DNA of 64,000 bases from Szabonella sp046295215 (lineage in GTDB: Bacteria; Pseudomonadota; Alphaproteobacteria; Rhodobacterales; Rhodobacteraceae), in NCBI GenBank assembly GCA_046295215.1, contig JBKBNP010000009.1, positions 1-64,000 on the forward strand. The letters run 5' to 3'. Below are positions 50,392 to 58,518 of the stretch, one piece after another. The notes under the pieces were generated by a model. That model was not told the origin of the DNA. It did no database searches and saw only the letters and a list, made by a program, of their open reading frames with translations. Numbering within the stretch: position 1 is the stretch's first letter; each line of letters starts with the position of its first letter. The position numbers and the translations under genes are program-made.

Positions 50392-50960
50392 TGCGGATCA
50401 TCGGGGGCAGGCATCGCGGCATGCATCTGACCCCGGTGGGCGAGGGCGACGCGCGCGCCCATCTGCGCCCCACATCGGACCGCGTGCGCGAGGCGGTGTT
50501 CAACCTCCTGGTCAATGGCGCGGCCTTGGGGGGCAACCCGCTCCCCGGCGCGCGGGTGCTTGATCTGTTCGCAGGCACCGGCGCGCTGGGGCTGGAGGCG
50601 CTGTCGCGCGGGGCCGCCCATGTCACCTTTGTCGATGAGGGCACGGCGGCGCGCGCCCTTCTGCGCCGCAATATCGAGATCCTGCGCGCGACGGGTGAAA
50701 CCGATCTCCTCCGTCTGGATGCCACGCGGCTGGGTGACAATCGCGGCGCGACCTTTGGCCTTGTTTTCCTCGATCCGCCCTATGGCAAGGCTCTGGGCGA
50801 GGCGGCGCTGGCCTCGGCGCTCAAGGGCGGCTGGATCGCCCCCGGAGCCGTCGTCGTCTGGGAGGAAAGCGCGCCCCCCGCCCTGCCCGCCGGATTTGAC
50901 CTTCTGGACCAGCGCCGCTATGGCGAGACCTTCATCACCCTGACGAAAGCCCCCGCATGA
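50391..50960 (+). CDS. rsmD: 16S rRNA (guanine966-N2)-methyltransferase
   Basis: A 189-residue RsmD. MRIIGGRHRGMHL at the start, RVLDLFAGTGALGLEALSRG for SAM binding, and FLDPPYG (N6/N2-type NPPY equivalent) are all present. It methylates G966 in the 30S subunit. It overlaps the flavoprotein gene by one base and the HAD gene by four. Confidence 0.94.
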   Translation: MRIIGGRHRGMHLTPVGEGDARAHLRPTSDRVREAVFNLLVNGAALGGNPLPGARVLDLFAGTGALGLEALSRGAAHVTFVDEGTAARALLRRNIEILRATGETDLLRLDATRLGDNRGATFGLVFLDPPYGKALGEAALASALKGGWIAPGAVVVWEESAPPALPAGFDLLDQRRYGETFITLTKAPA

Positions 50961-51607
50961 CCATTCCCTGCGCCGTTCTGTTCGATTGCGACGGCGTCCT
51001 CGTCGACAGCGAAAGCCTGACCTTCGATCTGCTGGCCGACGATCTGGCCCATTACGGGTTGCGCCTGCCCCGGCCCGAACTGGAACGGCAGTTTCTGGGA
51101 GGCACGATGCAGGGCCTGTTCGACAAGGCCCGCGCGCTCGGGGCCGATCTGCCGGAAACCTGGGTCGCGGATTTCTACGCGAAACTCTATGCCCGGCTGG
51201 CCGAGGGAACCGGCCTGATCGCGGGCGTGGCCGGCGTTCTCGACCGGCTGGATGCGGCGGGTATCGCCTATGCCGTGGGGTCCAACGGGTCGGACCGGAA
51301 AATGCAGATCACGCTGGGCCAGCACCCCGACATCCTCGCCCGGTTCAAGGGCCATCTCTATTCCGGCCAGACGCTTGGCTGTCCGAAACCCGATCCCGGC
51401 CTCTGGCTCCACGCCGCCGCCGCCCTTGGCGCGGACCCAGCCGATTGCGTCGTGGTGGATGACAGCCCGACCGGCTGCCTCGGGGCGCAACGGGCGGGCA
51501 TCCGCTGCCTTGGCCTCGCCGAACATGGCGATGGCGCGGGCCTTGCGGCTGTGGGGGCAGAGGTGATCCGCTCGCTGCGCGAGATCCCCGGAAGGCTTGG
51601 CCTGTGA
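50957..51607 (+). CDS. HAD superfamily phosphatase
   Basis: A 216-residue HAD hydrolase with cap type C1. Motif I is LFDCDGVLVDSE, motif II GSNGS, motif III KPDPGLW, motif IV VVVDDSPTG. This is the beta-phosphoglucomutase/phosphoglycolate-phosphatase-like group; its exact substrate is not evident. It starts within the rsmD stop (ATGA) and overlaps the zinc-ribbon gene by four. Confidence 0.9.
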   Translation: MTIPCAVLFDCDGVLVDSESLTFDLLADDLAHYGLRLPRPELERQFLGGTMQGLFDKARALGADLPETWVADFYAKLYARLAEGTGLIAGVAGVLDRLDAAGIAYAVGSNGSDRKMQITLGQHPDILARFKGHLYSGQTLGCPKPDPGLWLHAAAALGADPADCVVVDDSPTGCLGAQRAGIRCLGLAEHGDGAGLAAVGAEVIRSLREIPGRLGL

Positions 51608-51936
51608 CGGCAGTGCCCCCGCCCTGCCCGGCCTGCGGTGCGGCGCTTCTGCCCGATCCGCGCTATCCGGGGCGGTTCTGCAACGACTGCCTCACAGGCC
51701 GCGCCACCGACCATGCCGGCACCCCTCTGACCTTTGTCGAGGACATGCGTGCGGCGATCGGCTGGCAGAAGGCGGGGGACAGCGGCTGGACGCCAGCAGT
51801 CACTATCCGCTGCCTGATCGCAGGTCAGCCCGCAACCGTGCATGCCGCGCGCTTCGGCGGGATCGTGGCCCTGCCCGCCGACAGCACCGCCATGCCCCGG
51901 CACGGACAGCAAACCGACCTGACCCGCCCGACCTGA
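51604..51936 (+). CDS. Small CxxC zinc-ribbon-like protein
   Basis: A 110-residue protein of unknown function. Two CxxC pairs (CPAC and CNDC) near the N-terminus form a probable zinc ribbon; the remainder (VEDMRAAIGWQKAGDSGWTPA) has no recognised motif. The start GTG overlaps the HAD stop (GTGA), so translation is likely coupled. Coding status is supported by this coupling and by the paired cysteines, but a narrow lineage distribution is possible. Confidence 0.6.
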   Translation: MTAVPPPCPACGAALLPDPRYPGRFCNDCLTGRATDHAGTPLTFVEDMRAAIGWQKAGDSGWTPAVTIRCLIAGQPATVHAARFGGIVALPADSTAMPRHGQQTDLTRPT

Positions 51937-52077
51937 CGCTCGCGACGCTCCGCCCCTGCGGATCCAAAAGCCGCGCCGCACGGGTGATGACGGCAGCCGA
52001 TGGCGAAAGACCGCCGCCTGCCGCCCCGGCCATCAGCGCTTGATGTGGATGCCCGCAAAAATGCGTTGAGGGAGTCG

Positions 52078-52536
52078 CTACCAGCGCCCGAGCGCCGCCT
52101 CGTCCTCATCCTTTGCGGCAACCCATTCCGCACCCGATCCGGTGATCTCCTTCTTCCAGAAGGGCGCGCGGGATTTCAGGTAATCCATCAGGAACTCGGC
52201 GGCGGCAAAGGCATCGGCCCGGTGCGGAGCGGCGGTCGCCACCATCATGATGCCCTCGCCCGGTGCCAGACGGCCATGGCGGTGGATCACAAGACAGCCA
52301 GCCAGATGCCAGCGCGCCTGCGCTTCTTCCGCAATGGCGCGGATCGCGCGTTCGGTCATGCCGGGGTAATGCTCGATCTCCATGGCGGCCAGATCGCCCT
52401 CGGCCCTGTCCCGCACGATGCCGCTGAAAGTCACGATGGCCCCGACATCCCGGCGGCCTGTCGCAAAACGGGCCAGTTCCGACCCTGTATCGAATGGCGC
52501 TGCCTGGACCGCAATGCGCAGAGAAGCGCCCTCCAT
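52078..52536 (-). CDS. moaE: Molybdopterin synthase catalytic subunit MoaE
   Basis: A 152-residue MoaE. The core VGAIVTFSGIVRD, MEIEHYPGMTE and the active-site lysine region PFWKKEIT are clear. With MoaD it converts precursor Z/cPMP to molybdopterin. The gene follows moaD after four bases. Molybdopterin is also the cofactor of the Mo hydroxylase encoded at the other end of the window. Confidence 0.95.
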   Translation of the reverse strand: MEGASLRIAVQAAPFDTGSELARFATGRRDVGAIVTFSGIVRDRAEGDLAAMEIEHYPGMTERAIRAIAEEAQARWHLAGCLVIHRHGRLAPGEGIMMVATAAPHRADAFAAAEFLMDYLKSRAPFWKKEITGSGAEWVAAKDEDEAALGRW

Positions 52537-52540
52537 GCGA

Positions 52541-52789
52541 TCACCCCCCGGTCATCGGCGGAAAGAAGGCGACTTCGCGCACGCCGGCCAGCGGGGCGTC
52601 GAAATCGGCAAGCTCCTGATCCAGCGCCACGCGCAGGCTCGCCAGATCCGCGAAGGCGGCGGCATAGCGCGGCTCGCGCGCGCTAAGTTCCGCCACCAGA
52701 TCCGCGACAGTTGCGGCCTGCGTCTCCACGCTTTCACGCGGCAGCCCGATACGCTCCCGCACCCAGGCGAAATACATCACCTCGATCAT
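52541..52789 (-). CDS. moaD: Molybdopterin synthase sulfur carrier subunit MoaD
   Basis: An 82-residue ubiquitin-like protein ending in the Gly-Gly that becomes thiocarboxylated (FPPMTGG). MIEVMYFAWVRERIG is the family N-terminus. It forms a heterotetramer with MoaE. It overlaps pgsA by four bases (ATGA) and precedes moaE by four, the pgsA-moaD-moaE arrangement being common in Rhodobacterales. Confidence 0.94.
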   Translation of the reverse strand: MIEVMYFAWVRERIGLPRESVETQAATVADLVAELSAREPRYAAAFADLASLRVALDQELADFDAPLAGVREVAFFPPMTGG

Positions 52790-53451
52790 GGCTCGTCCTT
52801 CAGATAGGGCTGCGCCTTGCCGAAATAATCCCATCCGGTGAGGAAGGTCAGCAGCGCCGCAATCCAGATCAGCACGAAGCCGGTGATCCCCGCATACCAC
52901 CCGCTTTCCGCCACCAGCCAGAGCTGGTTCCAGTCCTCCGGCCCCCGCTCCAGCGTTGCGATGTAATCGGCCGGGTCCATCGCCTGATAGGCGGTCAGAT
53001 GCATATGTTCGAGCCCGGTGCCCAGAAACAGCACCGCAATCGCCACCATCTGCGCAGTGGTTTTCCATTTGGCGAGCCGCGTCACCTGCAAGAGCCCCGA
53101 TTTCGCGCCCAGAAACTCCCGCAGACCCGAAACGAACACCTCGCGGAACAGGATCACCGTCGCGGGCAGGATCAGCCATGGGTTCATCCCTGAATAGCCG
53201 GTGATGACCATGATCGCGATGACCACCATCGCCTTGTCGGCAATCGGGTCCAGCATGGCGCCGAATTTTGATTCCTGTTTCCAGAGCCGCGCGAGATAGC
53301 CGTCGAAGAAATCCGTGATCGCTGCCGACACGAAAAGCGCCAGCGCGAACCAGTCCGCCCAGGGCCGGTGGAAATACAGGAACATCACGGCGACCCCGGG
53401 TGCCGCAAACAGACGCATGACCGTCAGGATATTCGGGATCGTCCATCTCAT
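52786..53451 (-). CDS. pgsA: CDP-diacylglycerol-glycerol-3-phosphate 3-phosphatidyltransferase
   Basis: A 221-residue inner-membrane enzyme of the CDP-alcohol phosphotransferase family. The motif spans DFFDGYLARLWKQ and GAMLDPIADK with the expected acidic residues. It makes phosphatidylglycerol phosphate from CDP-diacylglycerol. MRWTIPNILTVMR is the conserved N-terminus; an upstream in-frame ATG adds only a short loop of low-complexity sequence and was not used. Confidence 0.93.
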   Translation of the reverse strand: MRWTIPNILTVMRLFAAPGVAVMFLYFHRPWADWFALALFVSAAITDFFDGYLARLWKQESKFGAMLDPIADKAMVVIAIMVITGYSGMNPWLILPATVILFREVFVSGLREFLGAKSGLLQVTRLAKWKTTAQMVAIAVLFLGTGLEHMHLTAYQAMDPADYIATLERGPEDWNQLWLVAESGWYAGITGFVLIWIAALLTFLTGWDYFGKAQPYLKDEP

Positions 53452-53562
53452 GCCCGAGTGGTAGCCAATCCGGCCCGCAGGGGGAAGGGGATTTCCGTCG
53501 CCGCACCCCATTGCCGCCGGTCAGACACCCCTTCGCCCGGCCAGATCGGTGCGGCCATCCCT

Positions 53563-53640
53563 GCTTTTTCTGTCCACAAATATCCTCGGGGGGGAAGCCG
53601 CGTTTGCCTGCAAACGTGGCGGGGGGGCAGACAGCCCCCC
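53563..53640. repeat. Dispersed 3'-end element, copy 6
   Basis: CTTTTTCTGTCCACAAATAT, then CCTCGGGGGGG, a stem around GTTTGCCTGCAAAC, and finally a perfect 7-bp stem GGGGGGC (53622-53628)/GCCCCCC (53634-53640) with loop AGACA. It lies between pgsA and the end of epmA, downstream of epmA. Confidence 0.8.
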
Positions 53641-53649
53641 TGCCCGGCC

Positions 53650-54699
53650 TCAGAGCTGCGCCACCGGGGTCCAGATCACATCGTCGATGCGCGGCGCGGC
53701 GGTGGCCAGCATCACCAGCCGGTCAAAGCCCAATGCGATGCCCGACGCCTCCGGCATCTGCGCCAGAGCCGCGAGGAAATCCTCGTCCAGCGGATAGCGA
53801 TGGCCATAGATCCGCGCCTTTTCCATCATTTCCGCCTCGAACCGGCGGCGCTGGTCGGCGGCATCCGTCAATTCGCCAAATCCGTTGGCCAGTTCCACCC
53901 CGCAGGCATAAAGCTCGAACCGTTCGGCACAGCGCGGATCATCCGCGCAGGGTCGCGCCAGCGCCGCCTCCGCCAGCGGATAGCGGTCCAGCACCGTCGC
54001 CCGGCCCAGCCCCAGACAGGGCTCGACCCGTTCGGACAGCACCCGGCTGAACATGTCGGACCAGCCGTCATCCTGACCCGCCGAAATGCCCGCCGCCGCC
54101 AATGCCGCGCGCAACGCTGCCGCATCGGTCTGACCGTCGGGCGCGATGGTGGCAATGAGGTCGATCCCGGCATGGCGGCTGAACGCCTCGGCCACCGACC
54201 GCCGCTCGAAAGCCGCGAATGGGTCGCAGGTCCGGTCACGGAACCGCAATTCCTGCGTGCCCGCAGCCTCGGCAGCCAGCCGCAGCATCGCCGCGCAATC
54301 ATCCATGAGGATGCTGTAATCCTCGCCCACCCGATACCATTCCAGCATGGTGAATTCAGGACTGTGCAGCGCCCCGCGCTCGCGGTTGCGCCAGACATGG
54401 GCAAAGGCCGCGATCCGCCGCTCCCCCGCCGCCAGCAACTTCTTCATCGCGAATTCCGGCGAGGTGTGCAGATACATCGGATGCGGGCACCCGTCATTGC
54501 CGATGGCGGTGGTGGCAAAGGCATGCAGATGCGCCTCGTTGCCGGGGCTGACCTGCAAGGCCATGGGATCGACCTCGACAAAATCCTCTGCCCCCAGCCA
54601 GCCGCGCAGAGCGGACTGGATGCGCCCCCGCGCCAGCAGGGCGGGGCGGCGGTCGGCATGGCGCGTGGTGTTCCACCAGGCTGTCGGGCTTTCGGTCAT
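53650..54699 (-). CDS. epmA: EF-P lysine aminoacylase EpmA (GenX/PoxA, truncated class II LysRS)
   Basis: A 349-residue class II aaRS catalytic core without an anticodon-binding domain. Motif 2 is FAHVWRNRERGALHSPEF, motif 3 GIALGFDRLVML, and HTSPEFAMKKLL is the conserved substrate-loop region. In gammaproteobacteria EpmA attaches (R)-beta-lysine to Lys34 of EF-P. It is encoded divergently from efp and separated by 118 bases, which supports that function here. Confidence 0.92.
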   Translation of the reverse strand: MTESPTAWWNTTRHADRRPALLARGRIQSALRGWLGAEDFVEVDPMALQVSPGNEAHLHAFATTAIGNDGCPHPMYLHTSPEFAMKKLLAAGERRIAAFAHVWRNRERGALHSPEFTMLEWYRVGEDYSILMDDCAAMLRLAAEAAGTQELRFRDRTCDPFAAFERRSVAEAFSRHAGIDLIATIAPDGQTDAAALRAALAAAGISAGQDDGWSDMFSRVLSERVEPCLGLGRATVLDRYPLAEAALARPCADDPRCAERFELYACGVELANGFGELTDAADQRRRFEAEMMEKARIYGHRYPLDEDFLAALAQMPEASGIALGFDRLVMLATAAPRIDDVIWTPVAQL

Positions 54700-54817
54700 C
54701 TAAATTCGGCTTTCGGCTGGAAATTGGCGCAAAGATAGGCTAGGCGCGGCGCAATCAGCGTGGTCCGACCGGCCCCACGTCCCGAACCCACGCCCGAACC
54801 CACGAAGGAAAACACCC

Positions 54818-55384
54818 GTGAAAGTCATCGCCTCCTCGCTCCGCAAGGGCAATGTCGTCGAAATGGACGGCAAGCTCTACGCCGTTCTGAAAGCAGAAAA
54901 CTTCCACCCCGGCAAGGGCACGCCCACGACCAGCGTCGACATGCGCCGCATCTCGGACGGGGTGAAGGTTTCCGAACGCTGGCGCACGACCGAAATGGTC
55001 GAAAAAGCCACGGTGGATGAGCGTGAATATGATTTCCTCTATGCCGATGGCGAAGGCTATCACTTCATGGACCCCGCCACCTATGAACAGCTTACGGTGA
55101 CCGAGGATGTGGTCGGCGATGACAAGGTGTTTCTCGTCGATGGCATCAAGGTCTATCTGCGCACCTTCGAGGGTGTCGCCATCGCGCTGGAACCGCCGCA
55201 GCGCGTCGTGGTCGAAATCGCCGAGACGGAACCGGTGGTGAAGGGCCAGACAGCGTCCTCCTCCTACAAACCCGCGATCTGCACCAACGGGCTGCGCGTG
55301 ATGGTGCCCCCCCATATCGGCGTCGAAACGCGCATCATCATCAATACCGAAGACCGCACCTATGTCGAGCGTTCCAAGGACTGA
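54818..55384 (+). CDS. efp: Elongation factor P
   Basis: A 188-residue EF-P with three OB/KOW domains. The N-terminal loop HPGKGTPTTSV places the modifiable lysine at position 33. VRYIGRE-type C-terminal features appear as the IINTEDRTYVERSKD end. EF-P relieves ribosome stalling at polyproline. The start is GTG at 54818 with AAGGAA eight bases upstream. Convergent with uvrC across an inverted-repeat terminator. Confidence 0.96.
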   Translation: MKVIASSLRKGNVVEMDGKLYAVLKAENFHPGKGTPTTSVDMRRISDGVKVSERWRTTEMVEKATVDEREYDFLYADGEGYHFMDPATYEQLTVTEDVVGDDKVFLVDGIKVYLRTFEGVAIALEPPQRVVVEIAETEPVVKGQTASSSYKPAICTNGLRVMVPPHIGVETRIIINTEDRTYVERSKD

Positions 55385-55407
55385 GCGCCCTTTCCCGACC
55401 GGGCAGG

Positions 55408-55529
55408 GGGGCGCTGCCCCCCCCCCACCCTCCGAGGTATTTCTGCCAAGATGAAAGGGGTTGGTTTTCATCTTGGCAGAAATACCTCGGGGTGAGCGGC
55501 GACACGCCGCGAGGGGCAGCGCCCCTTTT
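55408..55529. terminator. Inverted pair of dispersed elements forming a nested long hairpin
   Basis: An inner perfect 25-bp stem pairs 55432-55456 with 55466-55490 (arms start CCGAGGTATTTCTGCC, loop 9 bases); these are two GAGGTATTT elements in opposite orientation. An outer perfect 13-bp stem pairs GGGGCGCTGCCCC (55408-55420) with GGGGCAGCGCCCC (55513-55525), followed by TTTT. It lies exactly between convergent efp and uvrC and probably ends both transcripts. Confidence 0.85.
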
Positions 55530-55534
55530 CCCCG

Positions 55535-57397
55535 TCAGCCCTTCGCGCTGAAATAGTCCGAGATCTTGCGCGCCAACGGCTCTGAAATCCCCTCCACCGC
55601 CATCAGGTCGGGCAGTCCCGCACGCGCTACCGCCTTGGCCGACCCGAAATGCGCCAGCAGCGCGCGTTTGCGCGCCGCCCCCACACCCGGAATGTCGTCC
55701 AGCGGTGTGGCGCTCACCGCCTTGGCGCGTTTGGCGCGATGCGCGCCGATGGCCCAGCGATGCGCTTCGTCGCGCAGGCGCTGGATGAAATAGAGAACGG
55801 GGTCATTCATCCGCAATGCGAAGGCGGGCTTGCCGGGGCGGTGGAATTCCTCCTTGCCATGGTCGCGGTCCACGCCCTTGGCGACACCGACCATGGCGAT
55901 GTCCTCCACCCCCATTTCCGCCATCACGGTGGCCACGGTGGACACCTGCCCCGCGCCCCCGTCGATCAGCAGAAGGTCGGGCCAAGCCTCGCTCTCGCGG
56001 TTCGGATCCTCTTTCAGCAGCCGTTCGAACCGGCGGGTCAGCACCTCTCGCATCATACCGAAATCGTCGCTGTTGGCCCCGGCCTCGCTCTTGATGTTGA
56101 ACTTGCGGTATTGCGACTTGAGGAGCCCCTCGGCCCCGGCAACGATCATCCCCCCCACGGCATTGCTGCCCTGGATATGGGAGTTGTCATAGACCTCGAT
56201 CCGTTTCGGCACCGCCTCCAGATCGAAAGCCTCCGCGAGGCCTTCCAGCAGGCGGTTCTGCGTGGCACTTTCCGACATTTTCCGCGCAAGGCTTTCACGG
56301 GCGTTGCGGGCGGCGTTTTCCACCAGTTCGGCCTTTTCGCCCCGCTGCGGCACGGCGAGTTCCACCTTGCGGCCTGCGCGCGTCGCCAATGCGTCGGCCA
56401 CCAGATCCTCGTTTTCGACTGGGTGCGACAGCAGCAACAGGCGCGGCGGCTCCTTGTCATCATAGAACTGGGTCAGGAATGCCTCCATGATCTCGGCCTC
56501 CTCCGCCCCCGCGCCGGTGCGGGGATAGAAATCGCGGTTGCCCCAGCTTTGATTGGCGCGGATGAAAAACACCTGCACACAGGCCTGCCCGCCCTCCAGA
56601 TGCAGCGCCACGACATCCGCCTCGGCCACGCCGCGCGGGTTGATGCCTTGTGCCGATTGCACCGCCGTCAGTGCCTTGATCCGGTCACGCAGGGCGGCGG
56701 CGCGTTCAAACGCCATCGCCTCGCTGGCCTTCGACATCTCGGCGGCCAGATTGGCCTGCACATCGGTCGTCTTGCCTTCCAGAAACCGCCGCGCATCGGC
56801 CACAAGGGCGGCATAGTCCGCCGCATCCACCTTGCCCACGCAGGGCGCCGCACAGCGCTTGATCTGGTAGAGCAGGCAAGGCCGCGTGCGCCCCGAATAG
56901 GCCGCATCCGTGCAGGTGCGCAGCAGGAACACCCGCTGCAACTGGTTGAGCGTGCGGTTCACCGCCCCCGCGCTGGCGAAGGGACCGAAGTAATGCCCCT
57001 TGTCCGACCGCTTGCCCCGATGCTTGCGGATCATCGGAAAGGGATGGTCCGTCGGGATCAGGATATTCGGAAAGCTCTTGTCATCGCGCAGCAGCACATT
57101 GTAGCGCGGCTTCAACTGCTTGATGAGGTTCTGCTCCAAGAGCAACGCCTCGGTTTCCGTCCGCGTGGTCAGGAACATCATCGACGCGGTTTCCGAGATC
57201 ATCCGCGCGATCCGCCCCGAATGGCCCGAGGGGCGCGCATAGTTCGACACCCGCGCCTTGAGGTTGCGCGCCTTGCCGACATACAGCACCTCGGAGGCCG
57301 CGTTCAGCATCCGGTAGACGCCAGGGGAGCCATCCAGCCCCTTCAGCGCCGACTGGATCACCGCATGTCCGACCGGGGTTTCGCCTTCTTCCGTCAT
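55535..57397 (-). CDS. uvrC: UvrABC excinuclease subunit C
   Basis: A 620-residue UvrC. The GIY-YIG nuclease domain is at the N-terminus (SPGVYRMLNAASEVLYVGKA), the UVR domain near 205, the RNase H-like second nuclease includes IEVYDNSHIQGSNAVGGM and LLLIDGGAGQ, and helix-hairpin-helix motifs close the protein (DDIPGVGAARKRALLAHFGS). It cuts both sides of DNA lesions. Start ATG of MTEEGETPVG. Confidence 0.95.
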   Translation of the reverse strand: MTEEGETPVGHAVIQSALKGLDGSPGVYRMLNAASEVLYVGKARNLKARVSNYARPSGHSGRIARMISETASMMFLTTRTETEALLLEQNLIKQLKPRYNVLLRDDKSFPNILIPTDHPFPMIRKHRGKRSDKGHYFGPFASAGAVNRTLNQLQRVFLLRTCTDAAYSGRTRPCLLYQIKRCAAPCVGKVDAADYAALVADARRFLEGKTTDVQANLAAEMSKASEAMAFERAAALRDRIKALTAVQSAQGINPRGVAEADVVALHLEGGQACVQVFFIRANQSWGNRDFYPRTGAGAEEAEIMEAFLTQFYDDKEPPRLLLLSHPVENEDLVADALATRAGRKVELAVPQRGEKAELVENAARNARESLARKMSESATQNRLLEGLAEAFDLEAVPKRIEVYDNSHIQGSNAVGGMIVAGAEGLLKSQYRKFNIKSEAGANSDDFGMMREVLTRRFERLLKEDPNRESEAWPDLLLIDGGAGQVSTVATVMAEMGVEDIAMVGVAKGVDRDHGKEEFHRPGKPAFALRMNDPVLYFIQRLRDEAHRWAIGAHRAKRAKAVSATPLDDIPGVGAARKRALLAHFGSAKAVARAGLPDLMAVEGISEPLARKISDYFSAKG

Positions 57398-57711
57398 CGC
57401 CTCAAATGCCCCATGTCCGATCCATCGATTCCCCGCTCTCGCTGCAACGATATGGTCTCGGGGGCAAGAGGCAAGCTATCCCCGTTTTCTGTGGATAACT
57501 CTGTTGGGAAACTCTGGCGGAGGCAGAATTTCCCTTGAATCCGGCCCGCTTCACCAACCTGCCCATTTTTTAAGCAGTTTTTCAACTCTTTGATTTCGCT
57601 AAAAAGAATTTGTATACCCGGGCAAATCCCTGATTTCACAGGGGAAAATGTAACGGCTCTGTGAAGGTTTGGCCATCGGTGCAAAACTTTGTCCGGTTCC
57701 TGCGTGGAGCC
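57398..57711. other. 314-bp AT-rich region upstream of uvrC
   Basis: A locally A+T-rich patch, especially 57565-57660, unlike the surrounding high-G+C DNA. Several TTGAAA-like and TATAC-like hexamers occur but no pair with correct spacing is convincing. A minus-strand open frame here (96 codons) is not recognised. Probably promoter DNA for uvrC, on either side of weak structure. Confidence 0.5.
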
Positions 57712-58518
57712 TCATTCAACCCCGAGCGTATCGGGCGTCTGCCAGGCCAGATGCTGTCCGCCATCGATGCAGATCATCTGCCCCGTCACCGAGGGACTGT
57801 CGAGGAAAAACCCCAGCGCCGCGCAAATGTCGGCAGGGTTCGCGCCCCGGTTCAAGGGCGTTGCCGCCCGCTGGCGCGCGAATTGTTCTGGCGTCTGCCG
57901 CCCGCCCCGCAGGGTCGGCCCCGGGCCGATCGCATTGACCCTGATGCGGGGGGCCAGCGCCTGCGCCGTCATCCGCGTCATCGCCCAGAGGCCCGCTTTC
58001 GCAATGCCATAGCTCATGTAATCGGGCACCGGTTTCAGCACCCGCTGGTCGATCATGTTGACGATCAGCCCGGCGGCCAGCGGCTCGCCCGCGCCGTCAC
58101 GGCCCGGTTCCAGACCCTGCGCCGCCATGGCCTGCGTCAGCACGAAGGGCGCGCGCAGGTTCGACCCGAAATGCCGGTCCCAACTGTCGCGCGTGGCCGT
58201 TTCCAGATCGTCGAACTCGAAGATCGAGGCATTGTTGACCAGCACCGTCACCGGCCCGCCCATCCGGGCCGCAACCGCCGGGATCAGCGCCGCCGCCTGC
58301 GCCTCGTCCAGCAAATCGGCGCCGAAAAGATCCGCCCGCCGCCCCATGGCCCGGATCTCCGCCGCAACCTCCCCGGCCTCTGCCTGCGAGGTCGCATGAT
58401 GCAGCGCAAGGTCATAGCCCTGCCCAGCAAGATGAAGCGCCATCGCCCGCCCCAGCCGCCGCGCCGCCCCTGTCACCAGCGCAAGGCCCGCAGGCCCGGT
58501 TGGCGGCACCGGTATCAT
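57712..58518 (-). CDS. SDR family oxidoreductase, pteridine-reductase/FolM-like
   Basis: A 268-residue classical SDR. The cofactor loop is VTGAARRLGRAMA, NNAS follows, and YGIAK supplies Tyr/Lys. The catalytic Ser region reads NMIDQRV, with Asp where many SDRs have Ser, a feature of the pteridine-reductase/FolM branch, which reduces dihydropterins. The C-terminal NAIGPGPTL segment is also typical. The start overlaps the antiporter gene stop (ATGA). Assignment to pterin metabolism is by family resemblance. Confidence 0.82.
   Translation of the reverse strand: MIPVPPTGPAGLALVTGAARRLGRAMALHLAGQGYDLALHHATSQAEAGEVAAEIRAMGRRADLFGADLLDEAQAAALIPAVAARMGGPVTVLVNNASIFEFDDLETATRDSWDRHFGSNLRAPFVLTQAMAAQGLEPGRDGAGEPLAAGLIVNMIDQRVLKPVPDYMSYGIAKAGLWAMTRMTAQALAPRIRVNAIGPGPTLRGGRQTPEQFARQRAATPLNRGANPADICAALGFFLDSPSVTGQMICIDGGQHLAWQTPDTLGVE

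Noticed and set aside
57394..57684. A 96-codon minus-strand open frame upstream of uvrC
   Set aside because: Its translation has no recognised motif and no ribosome-binding site, and the base composition differs from coding DNA in this window. Promoter sequence is more likely.
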